Origin: Lithospermum erythrorhizon
Taxonomy: Eukaryota > Streptophyta > Magnoliopsida > Boraginales > Boraginaceae
Length of the DNA: 64,000 nt
NCBI GenBank assembly: GCA_019722365.1
Contig: JADFUC010002255.1
Location: forward strand, 62,001-126,000
Reading direction: 5' to 3'
Below, in pieces: positions 41,135 through 61,372 of this stretch (positions are counted from its first letter, which is position 1; each line of letters opens with the position of its first letter). Made by a program: the position numbers and the translations under genes. The notes below the pieces were generated by a model. That model did no database searches. It was given only the letters and a program-made list of their open reading frames with translations, and was not told the origin of the DNA.

Positions 41135-41576
41135 GCACTCCCTTAGTGCCTAAATGAATAAAGTTGATGCCAAATCCACCCAAAAATTGATACTGCTAGA
41201 TTTGAAAATATACATGATGGGTGCAACGTGCAAATTAACTCCTATTAAACCAACACGATGTCTAAGCAAAGAGAGAGATGCAGCAGTGTGTCTGCAAGTA
41301 ATTCCCCTGATAAACATCTTCTGTAATATAGTGAGATACTGTGAAGACTTATTTATGTACATTATGTTAAGAGTGCCCAACAACTTCTTGTTGTAGTCCC
41401 CGTTTCTGTTAGTCTGAATCTATAACTGGTTGCAAGCCATGCATCCATTATATATACGGTCTTCAAAGTTAAAGTAATACAAAGTAGAATGCCTTTTTTA
41501 TCGGTATCCATTTTCTCATCAATATCCAAAACAAGGCTTCTGATATTACTATATCCACATGATGAAGGGATTCAAA
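41135..41576. other. Short convergent spacer between RopGEF14 and the pectinesterase
   Basis: This holds the 3' end of the plus-strand RopGEF locus, including out-of-frame remains of its C-terminus up to about 41200, and the 3' flank of the minus-strand pectinesterase. No separate gene is seen. Confidence 0.5.
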
Positions 41577-43048
41577 CTACAGATCTCTATCAAAAGGCAC
41601 ATTTGTTATTTCTAACCAATTAAATTGTTGCCAAAATCCACCTCCCAATGTATACTTTCTTGCTTCTTCCAAACTGTTTAGAACATGAAAGTTTTTCCAT
41701 TTGACTCTTCCATTTGTAGAGGCTGCAGCTCCGGTGTTTCCGTATTCTGCATATTCGATATGATCAGTACTTGCAGTCTCATTCCATGTAGTCCACCCTT
41801 GTTCATGTACCCCTTCAAGTTCAGAATTCAGAAATATCGTTCGAGCAAACAATTTCCATGGCCTTCCAAGATATACTTCTTTTGATTTTGATTCTATTAA
41901 TGGTCTGAGCTCAGCAGAAGGGTGGATTTTGCAGTTTTGAAATATGAAGCCTGTGTTTTCTTCTGGATTCCCACGCCCTTGAGCAGCAATGATGCTTTTC
42001 TTGTTTTTGGACGGCTTAACACTTATATCGCAGCGCTGGAATATTGCGAGTGCATTTCCAAAGATGAAATCAACAGATCCAGATATGGAACATTCTCTGT
42101 AGAATTGGTTTCCAGAATCCGCAAGTAAGGTGTCTTGGTAACCTTCGAAGCTACATTGGTAAAATGCTGAGTTCCCTTTATCTGATCTCAATGCCACTGC
42201 TTGATTGTAGTTATTGTTTGGTAATCCAGCAGTGTTTCGAAATGTGATTCCCTGGGCGATGAATAATGTTCCCTTCTTGCCATTTACAGCTGCAGTGTGT
42301 AATTCGAAGAGTTAGAAAAGGTGTGTAATTTGTAACGAAAGGGTAAGAGTGGAAATAGAAAGATCTTACTGACTGTAGCTGTAGCATCTGCGCTACTGTT
42401 CTCATCAGCAACGATCCTATCTCCTGTGATTATTGTCTTTCCCATGCCATCACCTATCAGGCTAATATTAGGAACCTGTATATCTAAATACTCCTTATAA
42501 GTTCCTGCCTTTATATAAATGTTGATCATTTGATGCTCAACCCTCCTCGAGGTTCCCATTGCAGCATTTAGCGCGTCTCTAATTGTTCTGAACTTTGTTG
42601 AACCATCTTGTGCCACCGTGAAACGTACTTCTTGCACTCTCATTTCTCTACTTTTAATACTACGTTGATGGTGATCCACGAGTGATGTTAAGGCTCTTTT
42701 GTGAAGACCTGAGGCAGAGTCAGGCCTCACATTTTTATACTCCAACAAGTTGTTATTATCTACCAAAGCATCATCACTGTTGGTTGTTTCAAACATTTTA
42801 CCTGTTCCGCGAAATTTTACAGCTATAAATGCGAATGCACCTCTAGTTCTGTAGTGAATATTGACAAAATGAAAGCAAGTCTTAGGAAATGGAGTTGCAT
42901 GGCACCATTGCTTTAAACATAAAGATGAACTTGTGTTTGGCAAAAGGGAAAAGGTAAAGAAGAATGAGAAAATTGCAAGTACAAAATTGGTTACTGTCAT
43001 GAGTGATTTTATCAGACAAGATTGTGTATTTAGCTTATTTATATTCAT
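41577..43048 (-). CDS. Pectin methylesterase with a reduced inhibitor-like pro-region
   Basis: Two exons (43048-42370 and 42289-41577) give 463 residues. A hydrophobic anchor or signal lies at residues 21-37. A short pro-region follows with Cys 44, 49 and 58 (WCHATPFPKTC), the start of a PMEI domain, but the four-helix body normally spanning about 150 residues is mostly missing before FTVAQDGSTKFRTIRDAL. The catalytic domain is complete: GTYKEYLDI, GDGMGKTIITGDR, Gln256 in QAVALR, Gln278-Asp279 in YQDTL, Asp300 in VDFIFGNA and Arg369 in YLGRPW. These are the oxyanion-hole, acid/base, nucleophile and positioning residues of carbohydrate esterase family 8. The enzyme demethylates homogalacturonan in the cell wall. 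It ends facing RopGEF14 and lies in tandem with the glycosyltransferase. Confidence 0.92.
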
Positions 43049-43785
43049 TTCCTGGATAGAGAATTAGAGATATTACAGTATTTTCTTGGGAATTCTGTTA
43101 CTTTGTTTCATTAATTGTAGTTATGAATGCAGTATTAGTTACTGAATTTAAAGTACCCTTTTGAACCTGTTGTTTCTGTTGTGATTAATTCCATTAATTT
43201 GGCATTGGAACAAATGGTCAATTTGATCCCTGACGTTTCAACCTCGGTTAGTTTGGGGACATGGACTAGACTACTATTATCGTTCAAATTGAAGAGTAAA
43301 CTACTATATCCTGCATAGTGGGACGATATAATATATAAAATCTCAAACATATGTAATACATCATAAATTTTCCGAAAGAAAATGGCGATGATAGCCACCC
43401 AAGAAGACACTATAAAATACTCGGTACATATTTATGGAGATTGCCCACTTCTGTACATGTTACACTGTTACTCTATGTGTTAAGCTAAGGCCTATGAAGA
43501 ACAGACCACTTCTCAGCTCTTAATGTCTTTTGCAATCTTGCTCTCTGCATGTAGATGGATTTCCTACTACATATATTTTATTTTTGAGTGCTGAAGATTT
43601 AGAATTGCTCCTATAATTTAGTGGGGCTCAGAAGCCATCAATTTATGTACTATGTAAGCTTCATTCCAGAAGCTTTATTACAAGTTTGTCATAAAATATT
43701 CAAAGGAAAGCCATCAGCATACCACATATAAGAACATCCAATGTGCCTATTAAATTAATCAAGACTCAAAATTACTAGTACTATT
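43049..43785. other. Intergenic DNA between the pectinesterase and glycosyltransferase genes
   Basis: It contains the promoter of the minus-strand pectinesterase and the 3' flank of the glycosyltransferase. The 91-codon minus-strand frame at 43135-43410 has no recognisable motif and is not called a gene. Confidence 0.5.
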
Positions 43786-45309
43786 CTATGGGAACATACA
43801 AAATGTTTCATTCTTGATACAAAGAAACAATCTCTCATAAGCCAATGCCATCTTTCTTGCAGTAAACATAGAAGCTGCATAATCTCTACAAGCCTTCCCT
43901 CTTTCAGACAACCTTTTTGAACCTTCAGCTACAACAATCTCTAAAGCCTCCAACAAAGACTTCACATTAGGCGAAAACATGAAACCATACTCATCATCAA
44001 CAACAATAGTCCCTTTAATACTAGGAAATCTTGACGCCATCACTGGTTTCCCACTCAGCATAGCTTCCATCAATGTAAGATCCAGGCCTTGTGGCCTCAA
44101 TGTAGGATTAACAAAAATATCGATCGAATTATAAAACGAACGTAATTCGGATGGATTCATAGACCCCAGGGCTATAACTTGGGGTCCTAGGTCTTTATAA
44201 CGTTGTTGCCATGGTCCAGAACCGGCTACAATCAAGAAAACATCAGGGTGTTTCGATTGGAGCTTCGAAAAGGCTTCATATAGCAAAGGATGCCCTTTAT
44301 CTTTAACTAATCTCCCTGCAATACCAAGAACAAGACTTGCATTTTCCGGGACCCCAATTCTTGATCTGAACTCAATGCCTAGTTTTTTATCCTCTTTGAA
44401 TTCGTCTGCATCGACGCCATTGACAATTACATGTACCCTTTTGCTTGGAATTTGATAAACATCTCTCAGCATTTCACCACAACTATCACTGATAGCAACA
44501 TGGTGGGCATAGTTTCTGAAGAATCTGATTTCACTGAGTACTTTTGGTATCATCCCATATAGACTATTGTTGAATGCAGGGGAAATTTTCTCATCTTGAC
44601 TACGTACTAAATCTTGATAAATGCTAGAGTGTACACTTTCCAGGGCAATTCCATGCCATGATACAGCAAGATTAGGGAGATCTCTTGCTAACCAATGTGG
44701 TAAAGCTACACTTTCTGAATGTATCACATCGAATTGCGATTTTTGGTCTTCTTCTATGAATTGTTCCCATGCTTTATTGTATCGCCATCGCCCTGTTTCG
44801 TCGTCCTCGTGGCAATGAATCCGAGGATACGCTTCAGAAGTCTTCAGGAGCTTAGCATGAGAAGCTTTATCCATTGGAGAACTAAAAATATGGACTCTAT
44901 GTCCTCGGTGCGCTAGAGCCGTATGTAGCGTATAAGCATGACGCTCCATTCCGCCTGGAACCGCACCAGAAGGCCATTTCCTGGAGAAAACAGCGATTTT
45001 CAACGATACCGGAGGGGGGGTTTCGTCCGAGAATTTTAAGTGATTCCATGAGAACTCAGCAACACGAAGATCGCCCGACCATGGCTTTGCAATAGTGGAG
45101 AAAGGGGTGTAGATAGAAGAGGTTGAATTGGAGTTGTGGAGGAGTAAAAGAGCTGGAATGGTAAAAAGAAGAATGAAACAAAGGGTAGTAGAAAGACTGG
45201 AATTAAGAGAAATGAAAGCCTTGTTTTTTTGCACTTGTTTGTTTGATGCCATTGTTCTTTGATGGGGTTGTCTAGAAGTATGGGATTGCATTATTTGCAT
45301 ACCATACAT
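43786..45309 (-). CDS. Type II membrane glycosyltransferase, family 4-like (GT-B fold)
   Basis: An intronless frame of 507 residues; in-frame starts lie at 45309 and 45252 (MASNKQVQ), and the second fits a short cytosolic tail before the membrane anchor (residues about 38-58, LCFILLFTIPALLLL). The N-terminal GT-B half has KIAVFSRKWPSGAVPGGMER and HAYTLHTALAHRGHRVHIFS. The C-terminal half has VHVIVNGVDADEF, LGIAGRLVKDKGHPLLYEAF and FVNPTLRPQGLDLTLMEAML, the last matching the donor-binding region of retaining GT4 enzymes (sucrose synthase and PimA relatives). Plant relatives are annotated only as UDP-glycosyltransferase superfamily proteins; the acceptor is unknown. A Golgi location is inferred from topology. 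No lesion is seen. Confidence 0.88.
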   Translation of the reverse strand: MYGMQIMQSHTSRQPHQRTMASNKQVQKNKAFISLNSSLSTTLCFILLFTIPALLLLHNSNSTSSIYTPFSTIAKPWSGDLRVAEFSWNHLKFSDETPPPVSLKIAVFSRKWPSGAVPGGMERHAYTLHTALAHRGHRVHIFSSPMDKASHAKLLKTSEAYPRIHCHEDDETGRWRYNKAWEQFIEEDQKSQFDVIHSESVALPHWLARDLPNLAVSWHGIALESVHSSIYQDLVRSQDEKISPAFNNSLYGMIPKVLSEIRFFRNYAHHVAISDSCGEMLRDVYQIPSKRVHVIVNGVDADEFKEDKKLGIEFRSRIGVPENASLVLGIAGRLVKDKGHPLLYEAFSKLQSKHPDVFLIVAGSGPWQQRYKDLGPQVIALGSMNPSELRSFYNSIDIFVNPTLRPQGLDLTLMEAMLSGKPVMASRFPSIKGTIVVDDEYGFMFSPNVKSLLEALEIVVAEGSKRLSERGKACRDYAASMFTARKMALAYERLFLCIKNETFCMFP

Positions 45310-46645
45310 GTTTCATGAATTGATAGGTGTGTACTTGTTTTTATCATATCATCATTTATTGTTGAATAATGTCAAAAGTTGAAGATGGCTAAAAAGTTGA
45401 GTATAAAGGAAGAATTGTGTGCATGTGTGGAAGGTTAGGCATGGAATTATGCAAGTGGAGGAACTTTGAGTGCATTTCTCACGCACCCCTTTAAGAAAAA
45501 GCCAACTTGGTTTTTCAATCTTATGTGATTTGTTAATTAAGCACTAATCAAATAAACATTTAACCAAGACTTCTAGCATTATTACCCAAGCCTCCATATA
45601 AGATGTGTTGGTTCGATTTACAGAGGAGTCTTATAAAACATTCTCCCTCTGAAAAAAAAATAACGAAATAAACATTTTTCAGTCTATAATACTTAGTTTT
45701 TGTGCAATTTTCGGAGTAATTTAGGCAATTTTTTTAAAAAATATATTAAAGATTGTATGTATATTTCGAAACAATCAATTATCAAGTTTGGTAATCTATA
45801 GCAGTAATGTCAAATTGACCATTTGAGTTAATTAGTTAAGCACATGTTCTAAAGGTTAAATCTTCGTAACATGTGCTTGTGTACTTCCATCACTTACATA
45901 TCAATATTTATAAGTTACTAAACCAATTTTTATGTTTTGCCTAATACAAGTCACTTAAATTATTATTTGTATATCTTACTTTGAACCTTATCTTAATTTT
46001 AATGATTTTTTAAGCTAAACGATAATATGGAGATAAGAAGGTATTATTATAGCATTTCATACTAAACCTAGTTAATTTTGGTTTGAAGAGTTTGAAATCT
46101 GTAATATGCTGAAGTCAATAACATCTCAACTACTAGTAAAAGTTTTCCAACTATTAATATATATGGACATTATGAATTCATTAAAGGCCAGTTACATTAT
46201 TTAAAGTAGACGCATCAGAATTGTTCCTGGCAGCTAATTTTTAGGCAGGTTTTGCGTATTGTGAAATGGGTTCAAACTTCAAATCACGAGCACCCTTTGA
46301 CTTCAACTTTAACCATTTTAGTGTTAAATAAATGTCAACGCATTAGTTTCACTTCCACATTTAATCTTGTGATGGAAAGGGTATAACTTACTCTCAGCCA
46401 CATGCAAGCTAGATTTATCCGATATCCGACTGGACAACAGATCGAGTTATCCGATATGCAACTCAATAATTGCCTGAATGCTTACCGAATGGGCATCATA
46501 TCATTTTCTACTTATCAACTCGTCGAGTATATTCAATCTACCGATCGCATTTGTCGATAAAAGTCTTTAAAATATATACTATATTTTAAAAAAAAATTAA
46601 TATATCTCATACATTTATAACTGATGTAATTTATGACTCGTGTTG
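45310..46645. other. Intergenic AT-rich DNA upstream of the glycosyltransferase
   Basis: No gene. A patch near 46385-46560 is richer in GC (words such as ATCCGATATCCGAC and CTCGTCGAG) and may be an older insertion next to the copia element. Confidence 0.5.
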
Positions 46646-46982
46646 TGAATAAAGAATTTCAAAGTTGTGATGCCTGCATTTATAGAGTAGATTATACATA
46701 AGGCAAATCAAGAATTGAATTTGAAATACACAAACAAACTCTATCTAGATCCTATTGATCATTATCACTATGAACTTAAAATAATTACAATGTATTTATC
46801 CTGAATAAATAGCCTAACAAAATTGATCAGGTTGTTGAGTGATTTTCTCGAACACCTGATGTGCATAGATTGGACTCTTCACGTGTCTGCATGAGATCTG
46901 CATGGCAATGAGGCATGACTTGAATTGGCTTGCATGAGTGATTGGGATGTGTAGCAGACTTGATAGTAGTTATATTCTTACA
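46646..46982 (-). repeat. 3' LTR of the copia element
   Basis: About 337 bases, starting TGTAAGAATATAAC on the minus strand. It shares long blocks with the 5' LTR, such as GAATTTGAAATACACAA, CTATCTAGATCCTATTG and ATCATTATCACTATGAACT (plus-strand reading). Confidence 0.85.
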
Positions 46983-46996
46983 CGCCCCTCAATTTG
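46983..46996 (-). other. Polypurine tract of the copia element
   Basis: The minus strand reads AAATTGAGGGGCG directly before the 3' LTR start TGTAAG, the expected place and shape for plus-strand DNA priming. Confidence 0.75.
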
Positions 46997-47057
46997 AGCT
47001 GCACTTGTGAGGCACAAATTGATAATTGCAGTATGAAACTTAGGAAATGACAAAGGC

Positions 47058-47297
47058 TTAGTAAGTACATCTGCTGGTTGAAGGTGCGCGATGCGATCGA
47101 CAGAAGATCACCCATGCTACTTTTTTCCTGACAAAGTGATAGTCTATACTGATGTATTTTGTTCTTGAATGCAAAAGAGGGTTGTGAGCTAAATAGGTGT
47201 CAATGTTATCATAATTATGCTTCGAGGAGTCGTAAAACAAAAGAGACCGCGTTTTTAACAAGTGTTGATCCGTGTTACTCGATGCAAATGAAGCCAA
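47058..47297 (-). pseudogene. Copia RNase H, C-terminal fragment
   Basis: The fragment contains HNPLLHSRTKYISIDYHFVR followed by a mutated APSTS end, typical of the copia RNase H tail. Its start and the ADILTKPL-type end are degraded, and the link to the reverse transcriptase frame is lost. Confidence 0.8.
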
Positions 47298-47468
47298 GGC
47301 TCAGATTCAAATTTCGTTCTAATCTAGCAACAGCTTGGTTGCTTCTTTGAAGACCATGACACAAGATTTGGGACCAAAAACACACATTAACCCGGGGCGG
47401 GATTTTCTAGACGCAGGCAACCAGCTCCAAATAATGTAGAACACTGAGGGAGTGATGTTTCGCAAGGT

Positions 47469-48258
47469 TTAATCAAAGAGTCCTTGCAATGAAGTGCCAA
47501 CAAGATACCTGAGAATTCTCTTAGCGGCAATTAAATGGAGTTCGGGCTTGGACTCAGGCATAAATTGAGAAGCCGAAAGGACAAAGATAAGTACATCGTG
47601 TCTCGCAAATAAACAAATATTGTAAAGCCCAACTAAATGATTCAGATTCACGAGGTGCGCCCACAAGGTAGATGCATTAGGCAAGGTAGAAGATTTGAGG
47701 GAAGAGGGTGTAGAGACAGCCTTTGTATTTTCCATATGATACTTGTGTAATAAATCAGCTGCATATTTCCTCTGAGATAAGATAAGACCTGCAGAACTTC
47801 TTATAACTTCAATACCAAGAAAATAGTGTAATTCTCCTAGATCAGTCAAAGCAAAATGTTGATTCAACTTATGTATGAAATCATTTAGTAAGTGTTGAGA
47901 GGAGCCAGTGAATATCATATCATCAATATATAGGAGAAAGCATGATCGTAAGCACTACCGCTAAGATATGTGAAGAGGCTATGAATTGCGCATTTCAGAC
48001 AAAACTCCGCATCTAATAACACAGTAGAAATGCTAATAAACCATGTTCTAGGAGCCTGCTTAAGGCCATAGAGATATTTTTGTAGCAAACACACACGGTA
48101 GGGTAACAATCAAGTATTAGTCTGTGTTGCTTCATGTATACTGTTTTTGACAAAGCACCATTTAAGAATGCATTCTTAATGTCCAATTGCCTGATAGACC
48201 ACTTATTTGATAGACCACTTACTGAGACAACAAGTGTTAGTACAATTGATTGTAGCAA
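47469..48258 (-). pseudogene. Copia reverse transcriptase, broken
   Basis: Three overlapping frames hold WSIRQLDIKNAFLNGALS, KYLYGLKQAPRTWF and the catalytic Y(I)DDM box followed by FTGSSQHLLNDFIHKLNQHF and LGELHYFLGIEVIRS. At least two frame changes interrupt it. Confidence 0.9.
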
Positions 48259-48818
48259 AAGTTTAATGCCTGTAGAGTCTATTCATAATCAATACCATGT
48301 AATTGCTTAAAACCTTAAGCAACTAACCGATCTTTGTACTTGTCTAGTGTGCCATTGGAATTTAATTTAACTCTAAATATCCACTTACACCCTATTAAAT
48401 GTCAAGCCGTAATCGCCAGGAACAAGTTTCCGTGTGTTAGAGACGGTAGCATTGTATTCATCGCATATAGTCAGTTTCTAATGCTTGTATTTAATGTGAT
48501 CATCAAGCAAGATGGAGTATGAAGAAGAGGATTAGAGTGGTAAATGTTGTGAAAGATAGAGGAACTGGTTTGTGGCTCAGGAATACCAGATTTGGCTCTA
48601 GTTTGCATAGCATGTGCAATGCTGGGGGAACAAGAGGAGGCAACCAGAGGAGGAGGAGATGCGTGTAAAAGTAGGTGCGTAGTAGGAATGATGGGCATGT
48701 AATGTAGTGGACATCGTGGAGGTCGAGCTATCTCAGGAACTTTTAAACATAGGAGAGGGATGGAAAATCATAGGATCAGGGAAAGAGGGAGAGAGATTTG
48801 TTTCGTAAAACAAGGTGG

Positions 48819-49349
48819 TTAAGCATTAAGGAAACGCATTTTCTTAAAAGTAACATGTCTAGAGATGGGGATTTTATTTGTTTCGAGATTGAAGCATCTA
48901 AAACCTTTGAGATGATCAGAGAAACCAATAAACATGCAGGGTAAGGTTCTTGGAGTATACTTAGTTGCTTGATGTTTTGGTAAGTTAGGATAGTACAAGC
49001 AACCAAATGCCTTGACATGATTTAGATTAGGAGGCTTTTTATGTAGCAATTTAAAGGGAGTTTTATACTTGAGAGATTGAGAGGGTAATACATTGATCAA
49101 GAAGACTGCATAATGCAGAGCTTCTACCCAAAACAATGGAGGTAAGCAAGCCTGAAACAAGAGACATCTTATTTTTTCTGAGATGTGTCTATGTTTTCTT
49201 TCGGCCAGACCATTTTGCTGATGAGTGTATGGGCAAGAGTACCTAAAGAGAATTCCATTTTCTTTGAAAAATGACTCTGGCTTATGAAATTCACCCCCTT
49301 CATCCGATTGAAATGTGATAAGAGAAGCATTGAAGACATTTTTAAGCAT
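48819..49349 (-). pseudogene. Copia integrase core, part
   Basis: Residues FQSDEGGEFHKPESFFKENG and YTHQQNGLAERKHRHI hold the second and third acidic residues of the DDE triad. The downstream part has VKAFGCLYYPNLPKH and a GFSDHLKGFRC segment. Upstream, near 49590-49650, LWHTRLGHPN of the pre-integrase domain is present in a separate frame. Confidence 0.9.
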
Positions 49350-49925
49350 TGCCTGAAATTGAGTTATTGCTTGTCATGTGTCAAATTTAACTTTTAGTGG
49401 ATAAATCCAAGTGAATCTAGAGCAATCATTAATTAGCACCATGTACTATTTGAAACCAGAGGAGAAATAGTAGAAGATTCTCATAAGTCAAAATGAATCA
49501 AAGAAAATACTTTATTATTTGTTCTGCTGGAAACAGGAAAAGAGAACTTACAATGTTTACCTAATTGATAAGCTTGCTAGAAACTAACTTAGACACTACT
49601 ACATTATTTGGATGACCAAGCCTTGTATGCCAAAGCTTGAATGACACTTCAAAAAGACTAGAAACAGTAGAAGCAGCCAGAGTTTTAAATGCAGGTAGAT
49701 AATATAAGGAATGCTTGTTACTGGATGTCAACAAGGTTCTCTTGGTCCTCAGATCCTTTGAAAAGAGAAGAAGAAAATTTAGTAAAAAAATTTATCTTCA
49801 CATAGTTTTTTAATAGAAATGAGTTTTTTTGTGAGAGAAGACACAAGAAAAACATCTTTAAGATGAATAAGAGCACTGGGAGTTCTAAGAGAAGTTGATC
49901 TTGTATGTGTAATGGATAATAGAGC

Positions 49926-51043
49926 TCAATTGCCTACCATGACACTACTAGAGCCAGTAAAATGAAGTAAGTTACTTAAGAGAGAAGCATTACCAGTCAT
50001 GTGTGAGGTTGCTCTACTGTCTGGAAACCAAGTGGTGGAAGTGTCCTCATTCAACTGCATTGCAGCCAAGGAGTGATGTAGCTGAGGTACACTGAATGCA
50101 TGATCAAACCTCTTCTTATATTCAAAAGCTTTATGGTTGAATTTACCACAAATTTGGCATTTAGTATCTTTCTTGGAAGCATCTGTAGGTTTAGCTGCAA
50201 GGATGCCATTTGTAGTGGATCGAGGTTGAGAGGAGCCACAGGATCTTCTTCCTCTAAAAGAATTACCCCTGGCCTTGCCTCGAAATGGTCCCTTGAGAGC
50301 CATGGGAAGTTGCAGCACACAACAATTGATGAGTGCAGTGGAAGTACTAGAAGAGGGAGCATCATAAAGTGTCTTGTCTTATTCACTGAGTAATAATGGT
50401 ATGAGTTTCTTGAATGTTGGATAAGGTCTCTGAGCATTCATGACAAAGGATTTAAGGCATCAGAATCCTCGTAAGCATAACAATGTTTGTGTCGCTAAAT
50501 TTCACTGCTGTATGATTCACCAATGTTTTTAGTGTAGAGAAATGGAATGAATTCTAGCATAATCATTCATATTGAAATTGCTTTTCTTGAAGTTTTGGAA
50601 CTTTGACCTCAAGAGCATTTTGGTGGATGCAACATGTTGGAGAAACAATTGCTTCAAAGTATTCCAAGAAGTGATTGCAGAGTCACTTTCATAGTTCAAG
50701 AAGGTTTCTAAGATAGAAGGGGAAAGAGTTGCAATGATCCAAGATTGGATTAGTTCATTGCAATAATCCAAGATTACTAGTTCATTATTTCCTCTAAGTA
50801 AGAAATATCAAATGTAAACTCGCTGATACAAAAAAATTTCATGCTCAAGGTATTCGGGAACAATAAATGGAAGAACCAAAGTATTGTTGGCCGCCATTTG
50901 TTTAAAGGATAACAGGAGAAGAGGGGGATTTGAGAGATTAGAATAGGATCGGATGGTCGTCTGATACCATAAAAAATTTCATAAAAGGTGCTCATCACAA
51001 CTATGATGCCTTTGCATTTATAGAGTAGATTACAAGGCGGCAA
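49926..51043 (-). pseudogene. Copia gag and protease remains
   Basis: Gag pieces lie at 51043-50777 and 50771-50529 (ITSWNTLKQLFLQHVAST). The zinc knuckle reads CQICGKFNHKAFEY, so its last Cys is Tyr. The protease active site reads PDSRATSHMT where D-S-G-A-T is usual. Both changes point to loss of function. Confidence 0.85.
50960..50969 (-). other. Primer-binding site of the copia element
   Basis: TGGTATCAGA on the minus strand, immediately after the 5' LTR, complements the initiator methionine tRNA end used by most plant copia elements. Confidence 0.85.
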
Positions 51044-51313
51044 ATTCAGTAATTGAATTTGAAATACACAACAAACTCTATCTAGATCCTATTGATCATT
51101 ATCACTATGAACTGAAAATAATTACAATGTATTTATTCTGTATAAATAGCCTAACAAAACTGGATCAAAGTTGTCGAAAGGATTTTCAACACTGATGCGC
51201 ATAAATCGACTCTTCACGGTACGGATCCGCATGGCACAAGGCAATTTACTTAAATTGGCTTCGCATGGTTGATTGTGATGTGCAATGCATTTTGATAGTA
51301 GCAATATTCTACA
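50971..51313 (-). repeat. 5' LTR of the copia element
   Basis: About 343 bases, starting TGTAGAATATTGC on the minus strand. It matches the 3' LTR with many substitutions and small gaps, more than a young insertion would show. Confidence 0.85.
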
Positions 51314-51819
51314 AGGAACAACTAATAACCGTATTAACTATCCGGTACCGACTCAAACCGACCACACTCGAAAAAGCTCTACTCCCCATCCGAAACAATT
51401 GCAATTATAGCCCAATGGGCATGGCAGAAAGTCGACTACGGCCAAATAAAATTTTCACAGCCTCACACATTCTCAAAAAATGATATTTTCATTTGTGCGC
51501 CCCGCTGGCTTGGGGCCTCCCTCGCCCAACAGAGATAAACCGTGACGCGCTTCGCGCCACATCGAATTGCCTGCATTAATGCAGAATCATCATTACTCTG
51601 GTGAACGACTCCCCAACAAATGCAGAAAGACCGCCGGTGCTCAACTCCGCCGACGCGGGGAAAGACATTCTCACAGTTCTACGTCTGCTGCGCTACGCCT
51701 GTGGACAATAACAAGTCCACATTCTCTTTTGGACTTTTGGTGGGAAAATAAATTGTCCGCTTTGACTTTATCGCTCCTTCTTCTTCCTGCAAAACTAACT
51801 TGTACCGTAACGTACTACT
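51314..51819 (+). promoter_or_regulatory. Promoter region of RECQL2
   Basis: About 500 bases separate the copia LTR from the RECQL2 start codon. There is no TATA box near the start. ATAGCCCAATGGGC near 51408 holds a site II-like TGGGCT (minus strand), and GCGGGGAAAG near 51655 and GGTGGGAAAA near 51747 are loosely E2F-like. Such motifs are usual in plant replication and repair genes. They were read by eye only. Confidence 0.35.
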
Positions 51820-60283
<8,464 letters not shown>

Positions 60284-61370
60284 GAGTTTCAGATCACTGT
60301 TCAGTGTTCATTTTTTATTTTTTCATCCTGCCAATGTATCAGTATTCTGTTGTTGGCTCCTCCCCTACACATGAAGGGGAGCTTTTGGCACAGAAGGCTT
60401 CATTCGTAGTTTAGCTCGGCTCGGCTCGTTCCGGTGGCAGTGATGGTGGCCGTATTTGCTTCATCATGTTCTTAGATCAGATTAATTTGGGCACGTTGAT
60501 GTTGTACCCGACGATGATGAGATTCATGTCACCCTCAGTATCCTGCATGGAGGGTAGTTTAGCTCGACGATGTTGATTGAGCAAATCGAAAAATGTTAAT
60601 TTCTTTATTTTTATTTGAATAACCTATCTTACATTTTTATGAAGTACGAGAGCTAACTTAGGTGAAAATGAACTACTCCATGATGTAAAGAATGCAAATA
60701 AGACATAAAATGTGTGAAATAATGGTAAAACTTTTGCTGCCAACTAAAGAATTCAAGAGGTAATCAACCATTCAGTAATAATCATATTGAAAATATCAAT
60801 TAAAATGAAATATGAATTGAATAGTACAATATATATATATATATATATTTGTGTTTGATAAAATATATTTCTTTGCAGTTGAATTAAAAATTATCTTGGT
60901 AATCATTAGTACTTGAATTATTAAATTTGTCTTCTCTCATATTCTGTGGTTCAAATAACATTTACTTTTCACAAATAGTCAATGAGAGGTGTCATTCGAG
61001 TGTCAATTATTTTATAAACCACCACCTCTAACATATCTGTATAATATTTTAATTTCTCTTTATTTATTTACGTATATATAATTATTAAATTTAATACAAT
61101 AAATAATATAATTTTTAAAAAAATATATTTTAATTTTTTAAATATTTAATAAAGTATAATAATTTTATTTCATATATATTTTAAAATATGTTTTAATAAA
61201 ATATATATATATTTTTTAGTTTCAAAAATCCATAATATTTTATCTGATAATATATTATAATTTTTTAAAATAGCAGCAATATTATTCATCACTCGGAACT
61301 TAGTGTGAAAACCTCTGATAAAACTAGTCAACGAAGCTTCTACAATTAAACAATGACATCAATTCATGAC
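60284..61370. other. AT-rich 3' flank of RECQL2
   Basis: No gene. A TA microsatellite lies at about 60829-60848. The stretch to 61260 is simple AT-rich DNA. Confidence 0.55.
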
Positions 61371-61372
61371 TC

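Larger units (their letters stand above)
46646..51313 (-). mobile_element. Decayed Ty1/copia LTR retrotransposon
   Basis: A complete but broken element of about 4.7 kb reads on the minus strand: 5' LTR (51313-50971), primer-binding site (50969-50960), gag (about 51043-50060), protease, integrase, reverse transcriptase, RNase H, purine tract and 3' LTR (46982-46646). The order integrase before reverse transcriptase defines the copia superfamily. The frames are split by stops and shifts, and no five-base target duplication is left (TGTTG on one side, AGGAA on the other), so the insertion is old and cannot move on its own. Confidence 0.93.

Noticed and set aside
41154..41396. 80-codon plus-strand frame after RopGEF14
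   Set aside because: Its first residues are the displaced C-terminus of RopGEF14; the rest is trailer sequence, not a new gene.
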